Shown here one piece after another: positions 42,397 through 51,402 of a stretch of DNA of 64,000 bases; positions within the stretch are counted from its first letter, which is position 1, and each line of letters begins with the position of its first letter. The stretch is from Escherichia coli DSM 30083 = JCM 1649 = ATCC 11775 (GTDB taxonomy: Bacteria; Pseudomonadota; Gammaproteobacteria; Enterobacterales; Enterobacteriaceae), in NCBI RefSeq assembly GCF_003697165.2, contig NZ_CP033092.2:2356001-2420000 (forward strand), written 5' to 3'. The notes beneath the pieces were generated by a model. That model was not told the DNA's origin, did no database searches, and saw nothing but the letters and a program-made list of their open reading frames with translations. The position numbers and the translations under genes were made by a program.

Positions 42397-44043
42397 ATGT
42401 CAAACAAACCCTTTCATTATCAGGCTCCTTTTCCACTCAAAAAAGATGATACTGAGTATTACCTGCTAACCAGCGAACACGTTAGCGTATCTGAATTTGA
42501 AGGGCAGGAGATTTTGAAAGTCGCACCCGAAGCGTTAACTCTGTTGGCGCGTCAGGCGTTTCATGATGCGTCATTTATGCTGCGTCCGGCTCACCAACAA
42601 CAGGTGGCCGACATTCTGCGTGACCCGGAGGCCAGCGAAAATGATAAATATGTGGCGCTGCAATTTCTGCGTAACTCCGACATCGCGGCAAAAGGCGTTC
42701 TGCCAACCTGTCAGGATACCGGCACCGCGATTATTGTTGGTAAAAAAGGGCAGCGTGTATGGACCGGTGGCGGTGATGAAGCAGCGCTGGCGCGCGGTGT
42801 TTATAACACTTATATCGAGGATAATCTGCGCTACTCGCAAAACGCGCCGCTGGATATGTATAAAGAGGTGAATACCGGCACCAACTTGCCAGCGCAGATC
42901 GATCTTTATGCCGTTGATGGCGACGAGTACAAATTCCTCTGTATCGCCAAAGGTGGCGGTTCGGCAAACAAGACGTATCTCTATCAGGAAACCAAAGCGT
43001 TACTGACGCCGGGAAAACTGAAAAATTACCTGGTTGAGAAGATGCGCACGCTGGGTACGGCGGCCTGTCCTCCGTATCATATTGCGTTCGTTATTGGTGG
43101 AACTTCTGCAGAAACGAATCTTAAAACGGTGAAACTCGCTTCCGCTAAATACTATGATGAACTGCCAACGGAAGGGAATGAGCACGGTCAGGCGTTCCGC
43201 GATGTGGAACTGGAAAAAGAATTGCTGATCGAAGCGCAAAATCTTGGTCTGGGTGCGCAGTTTGGTGGTAAATACTTCGCTCATGACATCCGCGTGATTC
43301 GCCTGCCACGTCACGGCGCATCCTGCCCGGTCGGTATGGGCGTCTCCTGTTCTGCTGACCGTAATATCAAAGCGAAGATCAACCGTCAGGGGATCTGGAT
43401 CGAAAAACTGGAACATAATCCAGGCAAATATATCCCGGAAGAGCTGCGCAAAGCAGGAGAAGGCGAAGCGGTGCGCGTTGACCTCAACCGTCCGATGAAA
43501 GAGATCCTCGCACAGTTGTCGCAGTATCCCGTTTCTACACGCTTATCGCTTAACGGCACGATTATCGTCGGTCGTGATATTGCTCACGCCAAACTGAAAG
43601 AGCGGATGGATAACGGTGAAGGGCTGCCGCAGTACATTAAAGATCATCCGATTTACTACGCGGGTCCGGCCAAAACGCCGGAAGGTTATGCCTCCGGTTC
43701 TCTTGGCCCAACGACCGCCGGACGGATGGATTCTTATGTCGATCAACTGCAAGCGCAGGGCGGAAGTATGATCATGCTGGCGAAAGGCAACCGCAGCCAG
43801 CAGGTGACGGATGCCTGTAAAAAACACGGCGGCTTCTACCTCGGCAGTATCGGTGGTCCGGCAGCTGTATTGGCGCAGGGAAGTATTAAGAGCCTGGAAT
43901 GTGTTGAATATCCGGAACTAGGAATGGAAGCCATCTGGAAAATTGAAGTGGAAGATTTCCCGGCGTTTATCCTTGTGGATGATAAAGGAAATGACTTCTT
44001 CCAGCAGATACAACTCACACAATGCACCCGCTGTGTGAAATAA
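42397..44043 (+). CDS. fumA: Class I fumarase A, [4Fe-4S]
   Basis: An oxygen-sensitive TCA-cycle hydratase interconverting fumarate and malate. The 548 residues carry the cluster ligands Cys105 (GVLPTC), Cys224 (LGTAAC) and Cys318 (VGMGVSC). The C-terminal beta domain (about 360-548) has the conserved GPTTAGRMDSYVDQL. fumC follows after 142 bp with its own promoter, a terminator lying between them. Confidence 0.98.
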   Translation: MSNKPFHYQAPFPLKKDDTEYYLLTSEHVSVSEFEGQEILKVAPEALTLLARQAFHDASFMLRPAHQQQVADILRDPEASENDKYVALQFLRNSDIAAKGVLPTCQDTGTAIIVGKKGQRVWTGGGDEAALARGVYNTYIEDNLRYSQNAPLDMYKEVNTGTNLPAQIDLYAVDGDEYKFLCIAKGGGSANKTYLYQETKALLTPGKLKNYLVEKMRTLGTAACPPYHIAFVIGGTSAETNLKTVKLASAKYYDELPTEGNEHGQAFRDVELEKELLIEAQNLGLGAQFGGKYFAHDIRVIRLPRHGASCPVGMGVSCSADRNIKAKINRQGIWIEKLEHNPGKYIPEELRKAGEGEAVRVDLNRPMKEILAQLSQYPVSTRLSLNGTIIVGRDIAHAKLKERMDNGEGLPQYIKDHPIYYAGPAKTPEGYASGSLGPTTAGRMDSYVDQLQAQGGSMIMLAKGNRSQQVTDACKKHGGFYLGSIGGPAAVLAQGSIKSLECVEYPELGMEAIWKIEVEDFPAFILVDDKGNDFFQQIQLTQCTRCVK

Positions 44044-44049
44044 ACAGAG

Positions 44050-44072
44050 CCGCCCTTCGGGGCGGTTTTTTT
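44050..44072 (+). terminator. fumA terminator
   Basis: CCGCCC-TTCG-GGGCGG followed by seven T, directly after the fumA stop: an intrinsic terminator with a UUCG tetraloop. Confidence 0.95.
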
Positions 44073-44074
44073 AC

Positions 44075-44092
44075 ATGGCACGAAAGACCAAA
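44075..44092 (+). promoter_or_regulatory. SoxS/MarA/Rob box upstream of fumC
   Basis: ATGGCAC-GAAAGAC-CAAA fits the mar/sox/rob consensus AnnGCAY-N7-CAAA exactly. It lies about 95 bp before the fumC start, consistent with the known superoxide induction of this oxidation-resistant fumarase. Confidence 0.85.
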
Positions 44093-44185
44093 CGTTTGTT
44101 ATCAAATGGTAAATAATGAGTGAGCTAAAAGTTGCTTAACGAAAGCAAAACAGAAAGAAAAAATTAATCAGGTGAGGAGCAGGCC

Positions 44186-45589
44186 ATGAATACAGTACGC
44201 AGCGAAAAAGATTCGATGGGAGCGATTGATGTCCCGGCAGATAAGCTGTGGGGCGCACAAACTCAACGCTCGCTGGAGCATTTCCGCATTTCGACGGAGA
44301 AAATGCCCACCTCACTGATTCATGCGCTGGCGCTAACCAAGCGCGCAGCGGCAAAAGTTAATGAAGATTTAGGCTTGTTGTCTGAAGAGAAAGCGAGCGC
44401 CATTCGGCAGGCGGCGGATGAAGTACTGGCAGGACAGCATGACGACGAATTCCCGCTGGCTATCTGGCAGACCGGCTCCGGCACGCAAAGTAACATGAAC
44501 ATGAACGAAGTGCTGGCTAACCGGGCCAGTGAATTACTCGGCGGCGTGCGCGGGATGGAACGTAAAGTTCACCCTAACGACGACGTGAACAAAAGCCAAA
44601 GTTCCAACGATGTCTTTCCGACGGCGATGCACGTTGCGGCGCTGCTGGCGCTGCGCAAGCAACTCATTCCACAACTTAAAACCCTGACCCAGACGCTGAG
44701 TGAAAAATCCCGCGCATTTGCCGATATCGTCAAAATCGGTCGTACCCACTTGCAGGACGCCACGCCGTTAACGCTGGGGCAGGAGATTTCCGGCTGGGTA
44801 GCGATGCTGGAGCATAATCTCAAACATATCGAATACAGCCTGCCTCACGTAGCGGAACTGGCTCTGGGCGGTACAGCGGTGGGTACTGAACTAAATACCC
44901 ATCCGGAATATGCGCGTCGCGTAGCAGATGAACTGGCAGTCATTACCTGTGCACCGTTTGTTACCGCGCCGAACAAATTTGAAGCGCTGGCGACCTGTGA
45001 TGCCCTGGTTCAGGCGCACGGCGCATTGAAAGGGTTGGCTGCGTCACTGATGAAAATTGCCAATGATGTCCGCTGGCTGGCCTCTGGCCCGCGCTGCGGA
45101 ATTGGTGAAATCTCAATCCCGGAAAATGAGCCGGGCAGCTCAATCATGCCAGGGAAAGTGAACCCGACGCAGTGCGAAGCATTAACCATGCTCTGCTGTC
45201 AGGTGATGGGGAACGACGTGGCGATCAACATGGGTGGCGCTTCCGGTAACTTTGAACTGAACGTCTTCCGTCCGATGGTGATCCATAATTTCCTGCAATC
45301 GGTGCGCTTGCTGGCAGATGGCATGGAAAGTTTCAACAAACACTGCGCAGTGGGCATTGAACCGAATCGTGAGCGAATCAATCAATTACTCAATGAATCG
45401 CTGATGCTGGTGACTGCGCTTAACACCCACATTGGTTATGACAAAGCCGCCGAGATCGCCAAAAAAGCGCATAAAGAAGGGCTGACCTTAAAAGCTGCGG
45501 CCCTTGCGCTGGGGTATCTTAGCGAAGCCGAGTTTGACCGCTGGGTACGGCCAGAACAGATGGTCGGCAGTATGAAAGCCGGGGGTTAA
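44186..45589 (+). CDS. fumC: Class II fumarase C, cofactor-free
   Basis: A tetrameric, iron-free fumarase of the aspartase/fumarase superfamily, used under oxidative stress or iron limitation. The 467 residues have the conserved regions TGSGTQSNMNMNEV (about 97-110), GRTHLQDATPLTLGQE (about 185-200) and the flexible signature loop GSSIMPGKVNPTQCEA (about 317-332) with the catalytic Ser. Its stop overlaps the tus stop by 4 bp, tail to tail. Confidence 0.98.
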   Translation: MNTVRSEKDSMGAIDVPADKLWGAQTQRSLEHFRISTEKMPTSLIHALALTKRAAAKVNEDLGLLSEEKASAIRQAADEVLAGQHDDEFPLAIWQTGSGTQSNMNMNEVLANRASELLGGVRGMERKVHPNDDVNKSQSSNDVFPTAMHVAALLALRKQLIPQLKTLTQTLSEKSRAFADIVKIGRTHLQDATPLTLGQEISGWVAMLEHNLKHIEYSLPHVAELALGGTAVGTELNTHPEYARRVADELAVITCAPFVTAPNKFEALATCDALVQAHGALKGLAASLMKIANDVRWLASGPRCGIGEISIPENEPGSSIMPGKVNPTQCEALTMLCCQVMGNDVAINMGGASGNFELNVFRPMVIHNFLQSVRLLADGMESFNKHCAVGIEPNRERINQLLNESLMLVTALNTHIGYDKAAEIAKKAHKEGLTLKAAALALGYLSEAEFDRWVRPEQMVGSMKAGG

Positions 45590-46515
45590 TCTGCAACATA
45601 CAGGTGCAGCCGTGGAATGATTAAACGAAGCGGCTGCGCCTGTGGTTTATAACGGTGCTGCACATTGTCGGCATCGTAATTTAACAACTCACCAACGTCC
45701 GGCACGCCCGCGCCATTATCCCTATTAATCAGTGCAATCAGCGGCGTAGGGCAGGCGTGTTGTACTTGTTTTTGATCTCCTTTGTACCAGACGCGGGCAA
45801 TCGGCTGCACCTTCACCGGACGTTTGATTTTTAACTTCGCGTTCTGTGGCAGGGCAGCGATATCCTGATATTCTCGCTCCAGTTTTCTTTGCCACTCCTC
45901 GCGCGTCCACGGTGCGACACTGCGTGGTGATTTCAGGCTTTTTTCCAGCTGTGCCAGGACTTCATCACGATGCAAATTTTTAATGATATGTTTATTAGCC
46001 CAGCCAAAACGTAAAGTGGCGGGGTCGTGCAGAACGGTGAGCGTGCGGTAAGCATTAAGTGTAATCAGCCCCGGCAAATGACGATGCACCCATTCAAAAC
46101 GTGCCGCGGAGGGGAGTTCTGATTCAACCGTGACGATATGCTCGAACGTGGTCTTGAGTTTATTGATGTGCTGAATATGACTGACTAACGCTGCTTGCGA
46201 AAAGTTATCGACCTGGTAACACAACACGCCAGGCAGACGGACAGCGGCCTTGCTGCTGCGATTTTCGGACTGTTGTTGAATAAATAAATGGCGAAAATGA
46301 CGCAACGCCAGCGATTGCGCGTCGTTGCCGAGATGTTGTTTTACCTCAATACGATTAAGCGGATTATGCTCATCCTCTTTTTTTACCTCCGGCAAAGAGA
46401 ACACGCGGGCAACCAATAGCTTGTGTTGCTCAAGATGAGCGGCAAATGCAGCCAGCTCTTGTTCCATCTGGCGAAAAGTAGTGTTGAGTCGGTCTACGAG
46501 ATCGTAACGCGCCAT
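45586..46515 (-). CDS. tus: Replication terminus site-binding protein Tus
   Basis: A monomeric DNA-binding protein that blocks replication forks in one direction at Ter sites. The 309 residues from the ATG at 46515 (MARYDLVDRLNTTFRQME) match the E. coli protein, including the DNA-contacting beta-strand interdomain region (LNAYRTLTVLHDPATLRFGWANKHIIKNLHRDEV, about 135-170 with the locking His). A Ter site lies 11 bp upstream, so Tus represses its own transcription. An in-frame ATG four codons upstream is less likely. Confidence 0.97.
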   Translation of the reverse strand: MARYDLVDRLNTTFRQMEQELAAFAAHLEQHKLLVARVFSLPEVKKEDEHNPLNRIEVKQHLGNDAQSLALRHFRHLFIQQQSENRSSKAAVRLPGVLCYQVDNFSQAALVSHIQHINKLKTTFEHIVTVESELPSAARFEWVHRHLPGLITLNAYRTLTVLHDPATLRFGWANKHIIKNLHRDEVLAQLEKSLKSPRSVAPWTREEWQRKLEREYQDIAALPQNAKLKIKRPVKVQPIARVWYKGDQKQVQHACPTPLIALINRDNGAGVPDVGELLNYDADNVQHRYKPQAQPLRLIIPRLHLYVAD

Positions 46516-46525
46516 AATATTAACC

Positions 46526-46548
46526 ACTTTAGTTACAACATCCTTATT
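46526..46548 (-). promoter_or_regulatory. Replication terminator TerB (variant)
   Basis: The minus strand reads AATAAGGATGTTGTAACTAA plus AGT, a 23-bp Ter site with the invariant GATGTTGTAACTA core. I recall K-12 TerB with T at position 7 where this has G, as in TerC and TerG. The conserved G at position 6 lies toward the high-coordinate end, so forks arriving from higher window coordinates are blocked and forks from the tus side pass. Confidence 0.93.
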
Positions 46549-46590
46549 TTATAGCACAATGGTGGTGACTTGACCACCGTGCGCATAGTG

Positions 46591-47892
46591 TCAGGCAGAG
46601 GTAAATTGCGGGATGTTATGCCATAACGGCCAGCTGAACGAGAAGCGGGCACCACCCAGTTCGCTGGTGTCACAATTAACCGTACCGCCCATTGCCAGTG
46701 CTATAGAGTGGACAATGGCCAGCCCCAGCCCGCAGCCGCCGGTTGAGCGATCCCGGCTGGGATCGAGGCGAACAAAAGGTTCAAAGATATGTTCGCGGTT
46801 TTCTGGGGCAATCCCTGGGCCATCATCCTCAACAATTAATGTCGCTCTATTCCCCGACAGTAGCAGGCTGGTTTCAACCGTTGAGTGACAGTAGCGCAGG
46901 GCGTTATTGAGCAAATTATCCAGCACGCGCTCCATTAAGCGCATATCCAACGCAGCATAATGGCCTTGCGCGAGCGTTTTTATCCGTACCGTTTTATCGG
47001 GCGTTACTGCCTGAATATCTGCCAGATGCGTTGACAGCCACAACGGCAGGTCTGGTTCGCTAAGATGAAGCTCATTTTGTGGGCGGTCGAGTCGGGCATA
47101 AGTCAGCAGCTCTTCAATTAAAGCTTCAAGTTGACTGATATCGCGATTCAACGCCTGGGATTCGGCGGCGCTCAGGTTATCGCTCATCTCCAGTCGATAA
47201 CGCAGGCGCACTAACGGTGTTCGCAGTTCGTGAGCGATACCGTCAATAAGCTGTTTTTTGCTGGCAATCAAGGCGTTGATATTGTCCGCCATCTGGTTAA
47301 ATGCGACGCCAAGTCGTTCAAAGCTCGAACCTTCATCAAAGTGGATACGCTCACTGAGATGCCCATCGCCAAATCGTTGCGCCGCTGCTTCCAGTTTTAA
47401 CATATCCTGCCAGTGCGGACGCATCCAGATAAACACCGGAAAGGCGAGGGAAATGGCAATAAAAGCGATCAGGGCGATATCCAGCAATCGCATCTGATGG
47501 AGGTAATAAAGATAAGGAACAGGACCAACTGCCAGCACGTAGTGGCTGCGCGGGATACGTTGCAAAAAAGTGTACTGATCGTCCAGAGCGACAATTTCGC
47601 CGCCACGCAGCCGGTGCATGGAAATATCATCAAGATGGTATTTACTCAGTGGCTCGACACGCAGATCGAAAGAGAGATTTAAATCCATCTCTTTCAGCGT
47701 CTTACCCCAGTCGTGTGGGGGGATCTCACGCAATTCGCTGCGCATCAGATACAGCGAACTGTTCATCAAATCATCCAGCGACTGTTTGCCTGCGCGTTCG
47801 GCGGTAAATTTGTACACCAGCCCGACCAGCAGAGACATCACAAGGAAGCAGACAAACAATAACAGGTAAAACTGGATAAACAGTTTTTTCAT
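46591..47892 (-). CDS. rstB: Sensor histidine kinase RstB
   Basis: The inner-membrane sensor of RstAB, responsive to acid and Mg signals under PhoP. The 433 residues have helices about 7-27 and 136-156 flanking a periplasmic domain, then HAMP (about 157-209), a dimerisation domain with phospho-acceptor His221 (by count; IDGIAHELRTPLVRLRY) and an HATPase with the N box (LDNLLNNALRYC) and G boxes (DDGPGIAPE, GGCGLGLAI). It lies 3 bp downstream of rstA. Confidence 0.97.
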   Translation of the reverse strand: MKKLFIQFYLLLFVCFLVMSLLVGLVYKFTAERAGKQSLDDLMNSSLYLMRSELREIPPHDWGKTLKEMDLNLSFDLRVEPLSKYHLDDISMHRLRGGEIVALDDQYTFLQRIPRSHYVLAVGPVPYLYYLHQMRLLDIALIAFIAISLAFPVFIWMRPHWQDMLKLEAAAQRFGDGHLSERIHFDEGSSFERLGVAFNQMADNINALIASKKQLIDGIAHELRTPLVRLRYRLEMSDNLSAAESQALNRDISQLEALIEELLTYARLDRPQNELHLSEPDLPLWLSTHLADIQAVTPDKTVRIKTLAQGHYAALDMRLMERVLDNLLNNALRYCHSTVETSLLLSGNRATLIVEDDGPGIAPENREHIFEPFVRLDPSRDRSTGGCGLGLAIVHSIALAMGGTVNCDTSELGGARFSFSWPLWHNIPQFTSA

Positions 47893-47895
47893 CGC

Positions 47896-48615
47896 TTATT
47901 CCCACGCATGAGGCGCAAAAAGATAGCCTTTGTTACGCACGGTTTTAATACGATAAGGTTCTGCGGCGTTATCGAGCAGTTTTTTTCTTAACCGCGAAAT
48001 AGCCACGTCCACGCTACGATCCAGTCCGTCATAACTGACGCCGCGTAAATTTTTCAGCAATGCATCGCGGTCCATGATTTGCCCGGCATGGGTAGCTAAT
48101 TCCCACAATAATTCGAAATCAGCTGTCGAGAGCGAGATTTCAGTGTTAGCCAGGGAGACTACGCGGTTGATGGGATCGATGGTCAACGTGCCGAAATGCA
48201 GGGCTTTGTAGGGAGTCAGAGACGTTTCCTGAATACCTTTGGTCACTGTGGCTTGCTCATTCTGACGCAAATGCAAGCGTAAACGCGCTAGCAAAACAGC
48301 AGGGGGCGTCGTTTTGAGAATATAGTCGCAGGCGCCCATTTCCAGTGCCAGGATGTGGTTCATATCGCTATCGAGAGAGGTTAGAAGAACAATCGGTCCG
48401 GACCACTTTGCGCGTAAATCACGACAAATGGTCATGCCGTCCTTGCCTGGTAGCATGATGTCGAGTAACACCAAATCCGGATTTTCTCGCAGAATAGTTT
48501 CTTCGGCCCGGTCGCCGCGCGGCTCTACGGTAACCTGCATATCATGTTTTGCCAGGTATGCGGCAATCAGTGCACCGACTTCCGCATCATCTTCCACAAA
48601 TACGATAGTGTTCAT
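47896..48615 (-). CDS. rstA: Response regulator RstA (OmpR family)
   Basis: A 239-residue regulator: receiver domain 1-115 with acidic pocket Glu8-Asp9-Asp10 and phospho-acceptor Asp52 (LLDIMLPGKDG), and an OmpR-type winged helix about 140-235. It activates asr and others through the box TACAT-N-T-N-GTTACA. The ATG at 48615 gives the standard start MNTIVFVEDD. A PhoP box lies upstream. Confidence 0.97.
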   Translation of the reverse strand: MNTIVFVEDDAEVGALIAAYLAKHDMQVTVEPRGDRAEETILRENPDLVLLDIMLPGKDGMTICRDLRAKWSGPIVLLTSLDSDMNHILALEMGACDYILKTTPPAVLLARLRLHLRQNEQATVTKGIQETSLTPYKALHFGTLTIDPINRVVSLANTEISLSTADFELLWELATHAGQIMDRDALLKNLRGVSYDGLDRSVDVAISRLRKKLLDNAAEPYRIKTVRNKGYLFAPHAWE

Positions 48616-48671
48616 AACATTCACGGTAGATATAAAAACGTCACAATACACCGCACTGTTTTTACTTACTA

Positions 48672-48688
48672 TCAATCGTTTCTAAACA
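48672..48688 (-). promoter_or_regulatory. PhoP box of the rstAB promoter
   Basis: On the minus strand TGTTTA-GAAAC-GATTGA matches the PhoP hexamer repeat with 5-bp spacing, about 57 bp upstream of the rstA start. PhoP control of rstA is established in E. coli. Confidence 0.8.
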
Positions 48689-48743
48689 AGGTTTCATCAG
48701 GTATTCTACTGATGACTTGTTATGGAAGTGTTAAGGTAAAAAG

Positions 48744-49079
48744 ATGGGGCTGGTAATCAAAGCCGCGCTCGGTGCGCTGGTAGTGCTGTTGATTGGTGTT
48801 TTAGCAAAAACGAAAAATTATTATATCGCCGGGCTGATTCCACTTTTCCCGACCTTTGCGCTTATCGCGCATTATATTGTTGCCAGCGAACGCGGCATTG
48901 AAGCCTTACGCGCAACCATCATTTTTAGTATGTGGCCGATTATTCCCTATTTTGTTTACCTGGCGGCGCTATGGTATTTCACCGGAATGATGCGCTTGCC
49001 CGCTGCTTTTGTTGGTTCTGTTGCGTGCTGGGGAATAAGCGCATGGGTGTTGATTATATGCTGGATAAAGCTGCATTAA
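48744..49079 (+). CDS. ydgC: YdgC, GlpM-family inner-membrane protein
   Basis: A 111-residue protein with four predicted helices (about 4-22, 27-46, 58-78, 88-108). The GlpM family is linked to alginate production in Pseudomonas; in E. coli the function is unknown. It is divergent from rstA and its stop overlaps the folM stop by 4 bp in convergent orientation. Confidence 0.93.
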   Translation: MGLVIKAALGALVVLLIGVLAKTKNYYIAGLIPLFPTFALIAHYIVASERGIEALRATIIFSMWPIIPYFVYLAALWYFTGMMRLPAAFVGSVACWGISAWVLIICWIKLH

Positions 49080-49798
49080 CGCAGATGACGACCGCCATCA
49101 AGAGGGAAACTGCGTCCGGTGACAAAGCAGCTGGTAAGTAAGTAATCGACCAGGTCGATCACTTCTTTCTCGCCAGGCGCTGTTTTCATCAGTGATTTAT
49201 TCAGCGCCTGTTGTCGATATTCAGCATCATCATGTTCATTAAACAGGATCAGCGATGGCGCAATAGAATTCACTTTCACTTCCGGTGCCAGCTTGCGGGC
49301 AAACGAGCGGGTCATATTATCCAGTGCCGCTTTGCTTGCAGCATACGCAATATGTTTGTCGCTACCGCGCTCCACCACATAATCGGTAAAGTGAATGATA
49401 TCGCTGGCGGCGTGTCCGTGCCCACGCAGTAATCTTTCCAGAGCATGGTTGAGCAGGTATGGGGTATTAACGTGGATCTGCATCATGCAAGCCAGTACAT
49501 CGGTCAGTGGCGCTCCCGGTTTTTCCGCCATCCACGCGCTGGCGTTATGCAAAATAGCACGCAGACCATGGGTGCTTTTTAGTACTTCATCGGCAAACGC
49601 CATCACACCGTCGTTGGTCGAAAAATCAGCCTGAATACACTGCGCACCTGCCTTAATCAGTCCATCAATGGCGGGATAGTGCGTCCGATAGCTGACAATC
49701 ACCGGTTGCTTTTGATTAATGAAATGCCATGCGAGGGCGAGGCCGATGCGGCGACCTCCGCCAGTAATTAATATTGGCAAGGACTGGGTTTTACCCAT
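49076..49798 (-). CDS. folM: Dihydromonapterin reductase / alternative dihydrofolate reductase FolM
   Basis: A short-chain dehydrogenase making tetrahydromonapterin, the phenylalanine-hydroxylase-type pterin, with weak DHFR activity. The 240 residues have the NADPH motif TGGGRRIGLALA (about 12-24), the Arg specifying NADPH, and the catalytic Tyr and Lys in YAASKAALDN (about 157-166). ydgI is upstream on the same strand. Confidence 0.95.
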   Translation of the reverse strand: MGKTQSLPILITGGGRRIGLALAWHFINQKQPVIVSYRTHYPAIDGLIKAGAQCIQADFSTNDGVMAFADEVLKSTHGLRAILHNASAWMAEKPGAPLTDVLACMMQIHVNTPYLLNHALERLLRGHGHAASDIIHFTDYVVERGSDKHIAYAASKAALDNMTRSFARKLAPEVKVNSIAPSLILFNEHDDAEYRQQALNKSLMKTAPGEKEVIDLVDYLLTSCFVTGRSFPLDGGRHLR

Positions 49799-49834
49799 CG
49801 TTATCTCCTTTGCTATCCAACGATGGGATGAACG

Positions 49835-51217
49835 TTATCCCACCAGCATCCAGGTCGCCGGAACTGAGGCAATTAACAGCATGCCAATCAGCACCATTTC
49901 CTGACGGTTCAGTACATTATCATGTGTATGCGTTTTACGCGCGTACAGGAAAACCAGCAGCCCCGGCGCATACAGAACAACGGATAACAGCAAGTGCATT
50001 GGACCAGAGGCGTACAGTAACCATAAGCCATAAATGCAGGCACCGACACCTACCGCCTTATGCAGTGGACGGGTTGCGATTTTCAGCAAGAACGCGCCGA
50101 CCAGGAAATAGGGCACCAGAATCATTTCTGAGGCGATGGTCAGCAATGTGTTGTAATCGGAACCGGTCAGCCAGATGAGCACCAGACAAATTTGCACGCA
50201 GATGTTGGTCAGCCACAGTGAAGCGGATGGCGCAGCTTGTGCGTTCTGGCGCGCAAAAATGCGCGGGAATGCTTTATGAGTGGCTGCAAGGAACGGAACT
50301 TCTGCTGCCATGATGGTCCAGCTTAAGTACGCGCCGCAAACGGAAACGATCAAACCGGCAGCGATGATGATTTCGCCCCACGGTCCCATCATTTCCACCA
50401 TCAGACCGGCCATTGACGGGTTACGAATTTCAGCCAGTTCAGGACGTGCCACCACGCCCAGCGAAAGCAGCGTTACCAGCAAATAAACGCCCAGAGCGGA
50501 GAGAACCGCCAGCAGTGTCGCTTTGCCAACATCACGCTTATTACGCGCACGCGCAGAAACAACCACGGCACCTTCCACACCAATGAAAACCCACAGGGTG
50601 ATCAGCATGGTGTTTTTCACCTGTTCCCACACGGGTACGCCAAGTGCAAGTCCGGTGAAGTCGAGCTTGAAGGTATCCAGTTTGAACATCATCATCGCCA
50701 GTACAACAAACAGACCCAGCGGCAACAGTTTTGCCAGTGTCGCCACCAGGTTAATGCTGGCAGCGGTTTGCACCCCGCGCAGGATCAAAAAGTGAACAAT
50801 CCACAATAAAGTCGATGCACCGACGATCGATTGCCAGGTATTACCATCGCCAAACAGGCGCAATTCCGGCGTGTCCGTAAAAAAGCTTAACGCGGAAAAA
50901 ACGATCACCAGATAGGAGACGTTGGCGATGACTGCGCACAGCCAGTATCCCCATGCGGAACAAAAGCCGATTAGCTCGCCAAACCCTTCGCGGGCATAGG
51001 TAAAGATACCGCCGTCAAGTTCGGGACGAATGCGCGTGAGGATCAGCATGGCAAAGGCCAGCAATAAAATGCCAGCGCCAGTAATACCCCAGCCGATGAG
51101 CAGTGCTGCCGGGCTGGCAACTGCCGCCATATTTTGCGGCAGACTGAAAACACCCGCGCCCAGCATTGAGCTTAATACCAGCGCGGTGAGTGCGCTCAGT
51201 CCCAGTTTCTTTTCCAT
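49835..51217 (-). CDS. ydgI: YdgI, APC-family basic amino-acid antiporter
   Basis: A 460-residue permease of the basic amino acid/polyamine antiporter group (ArcD-like), with about 12 helices. The N-terminal GLSALTALVLSSMLGAGVFSLPQNMA holds the unwound helix-1 GAGVF substrate motif. An arginine/ornithine exchange role is suggested by family; its physiological substrate is unproven. Confidence 0.92.
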   Translation of the reverse strand: MEKKLGLSALTALVLSSMLGAGVFSLPQNMAAVASPAALLIGWGITGAGILLLAFAMLILTRIRPELDGGIFTYAREGFGELIGFCSAWGYWLCAVIANVSYLVIVFSALSFFTDTPELRLFGDGNTWQSIVGASTLLWIVHFLILRGVQTAASINLVATLAKLLPLGLFVVLAMMMFKLDTFKLDFTGLALGVPVWEQVKNTMLITLWVFIGVEGAVVVSARARNKRDVGKATLLAVLSALGVYLLVTLLSLGVVARPELAEIRNPSMAGLMVEMMGPWGEIIIAAGLIVSVCGAYLSWTIMAAEVPFLAATHKAFPRIFARQNAQAAPSASLWLTNICVQICLVLIWLTGSDYNTLLTIASEMILVPYFLVGAFLLKIATRPLHKAVGVGACIYGLWLLYASGPMHLLLSVVLYAPGLLVFLYARKTHTHDNVLNRQEMVLIGMLLIASVPATWMLVG

Positions 51218-51363
51218 CGATATCCAGTGATTAAAACGTGATAAGAAGAATAAATATTAGGGCAAAACGCATAAAAATGGAGTTTGCCACTGAAGCGCGG
51301 GATTTTACGAAGAGATGTGTCTGCATGCAATGGTCGCGGGGAAATTTGTGACTAAAAATGCGA

Positions 51364-51384
51364 AAGGCGGCATCAAGCCGCCTT
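51364..51384 (-). terminator. ydgH terminator
   Basis: On the minus strand AAGGCGGC / GCCGCCTT with a 5-nt loop is followed by TCGCATTTTTAG. It lies 19 bp after the ydgH stop. Confidence 0.85.
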
Positions 51385-51402
51385 ATAGGAGTAACTGAAT
51401 AG

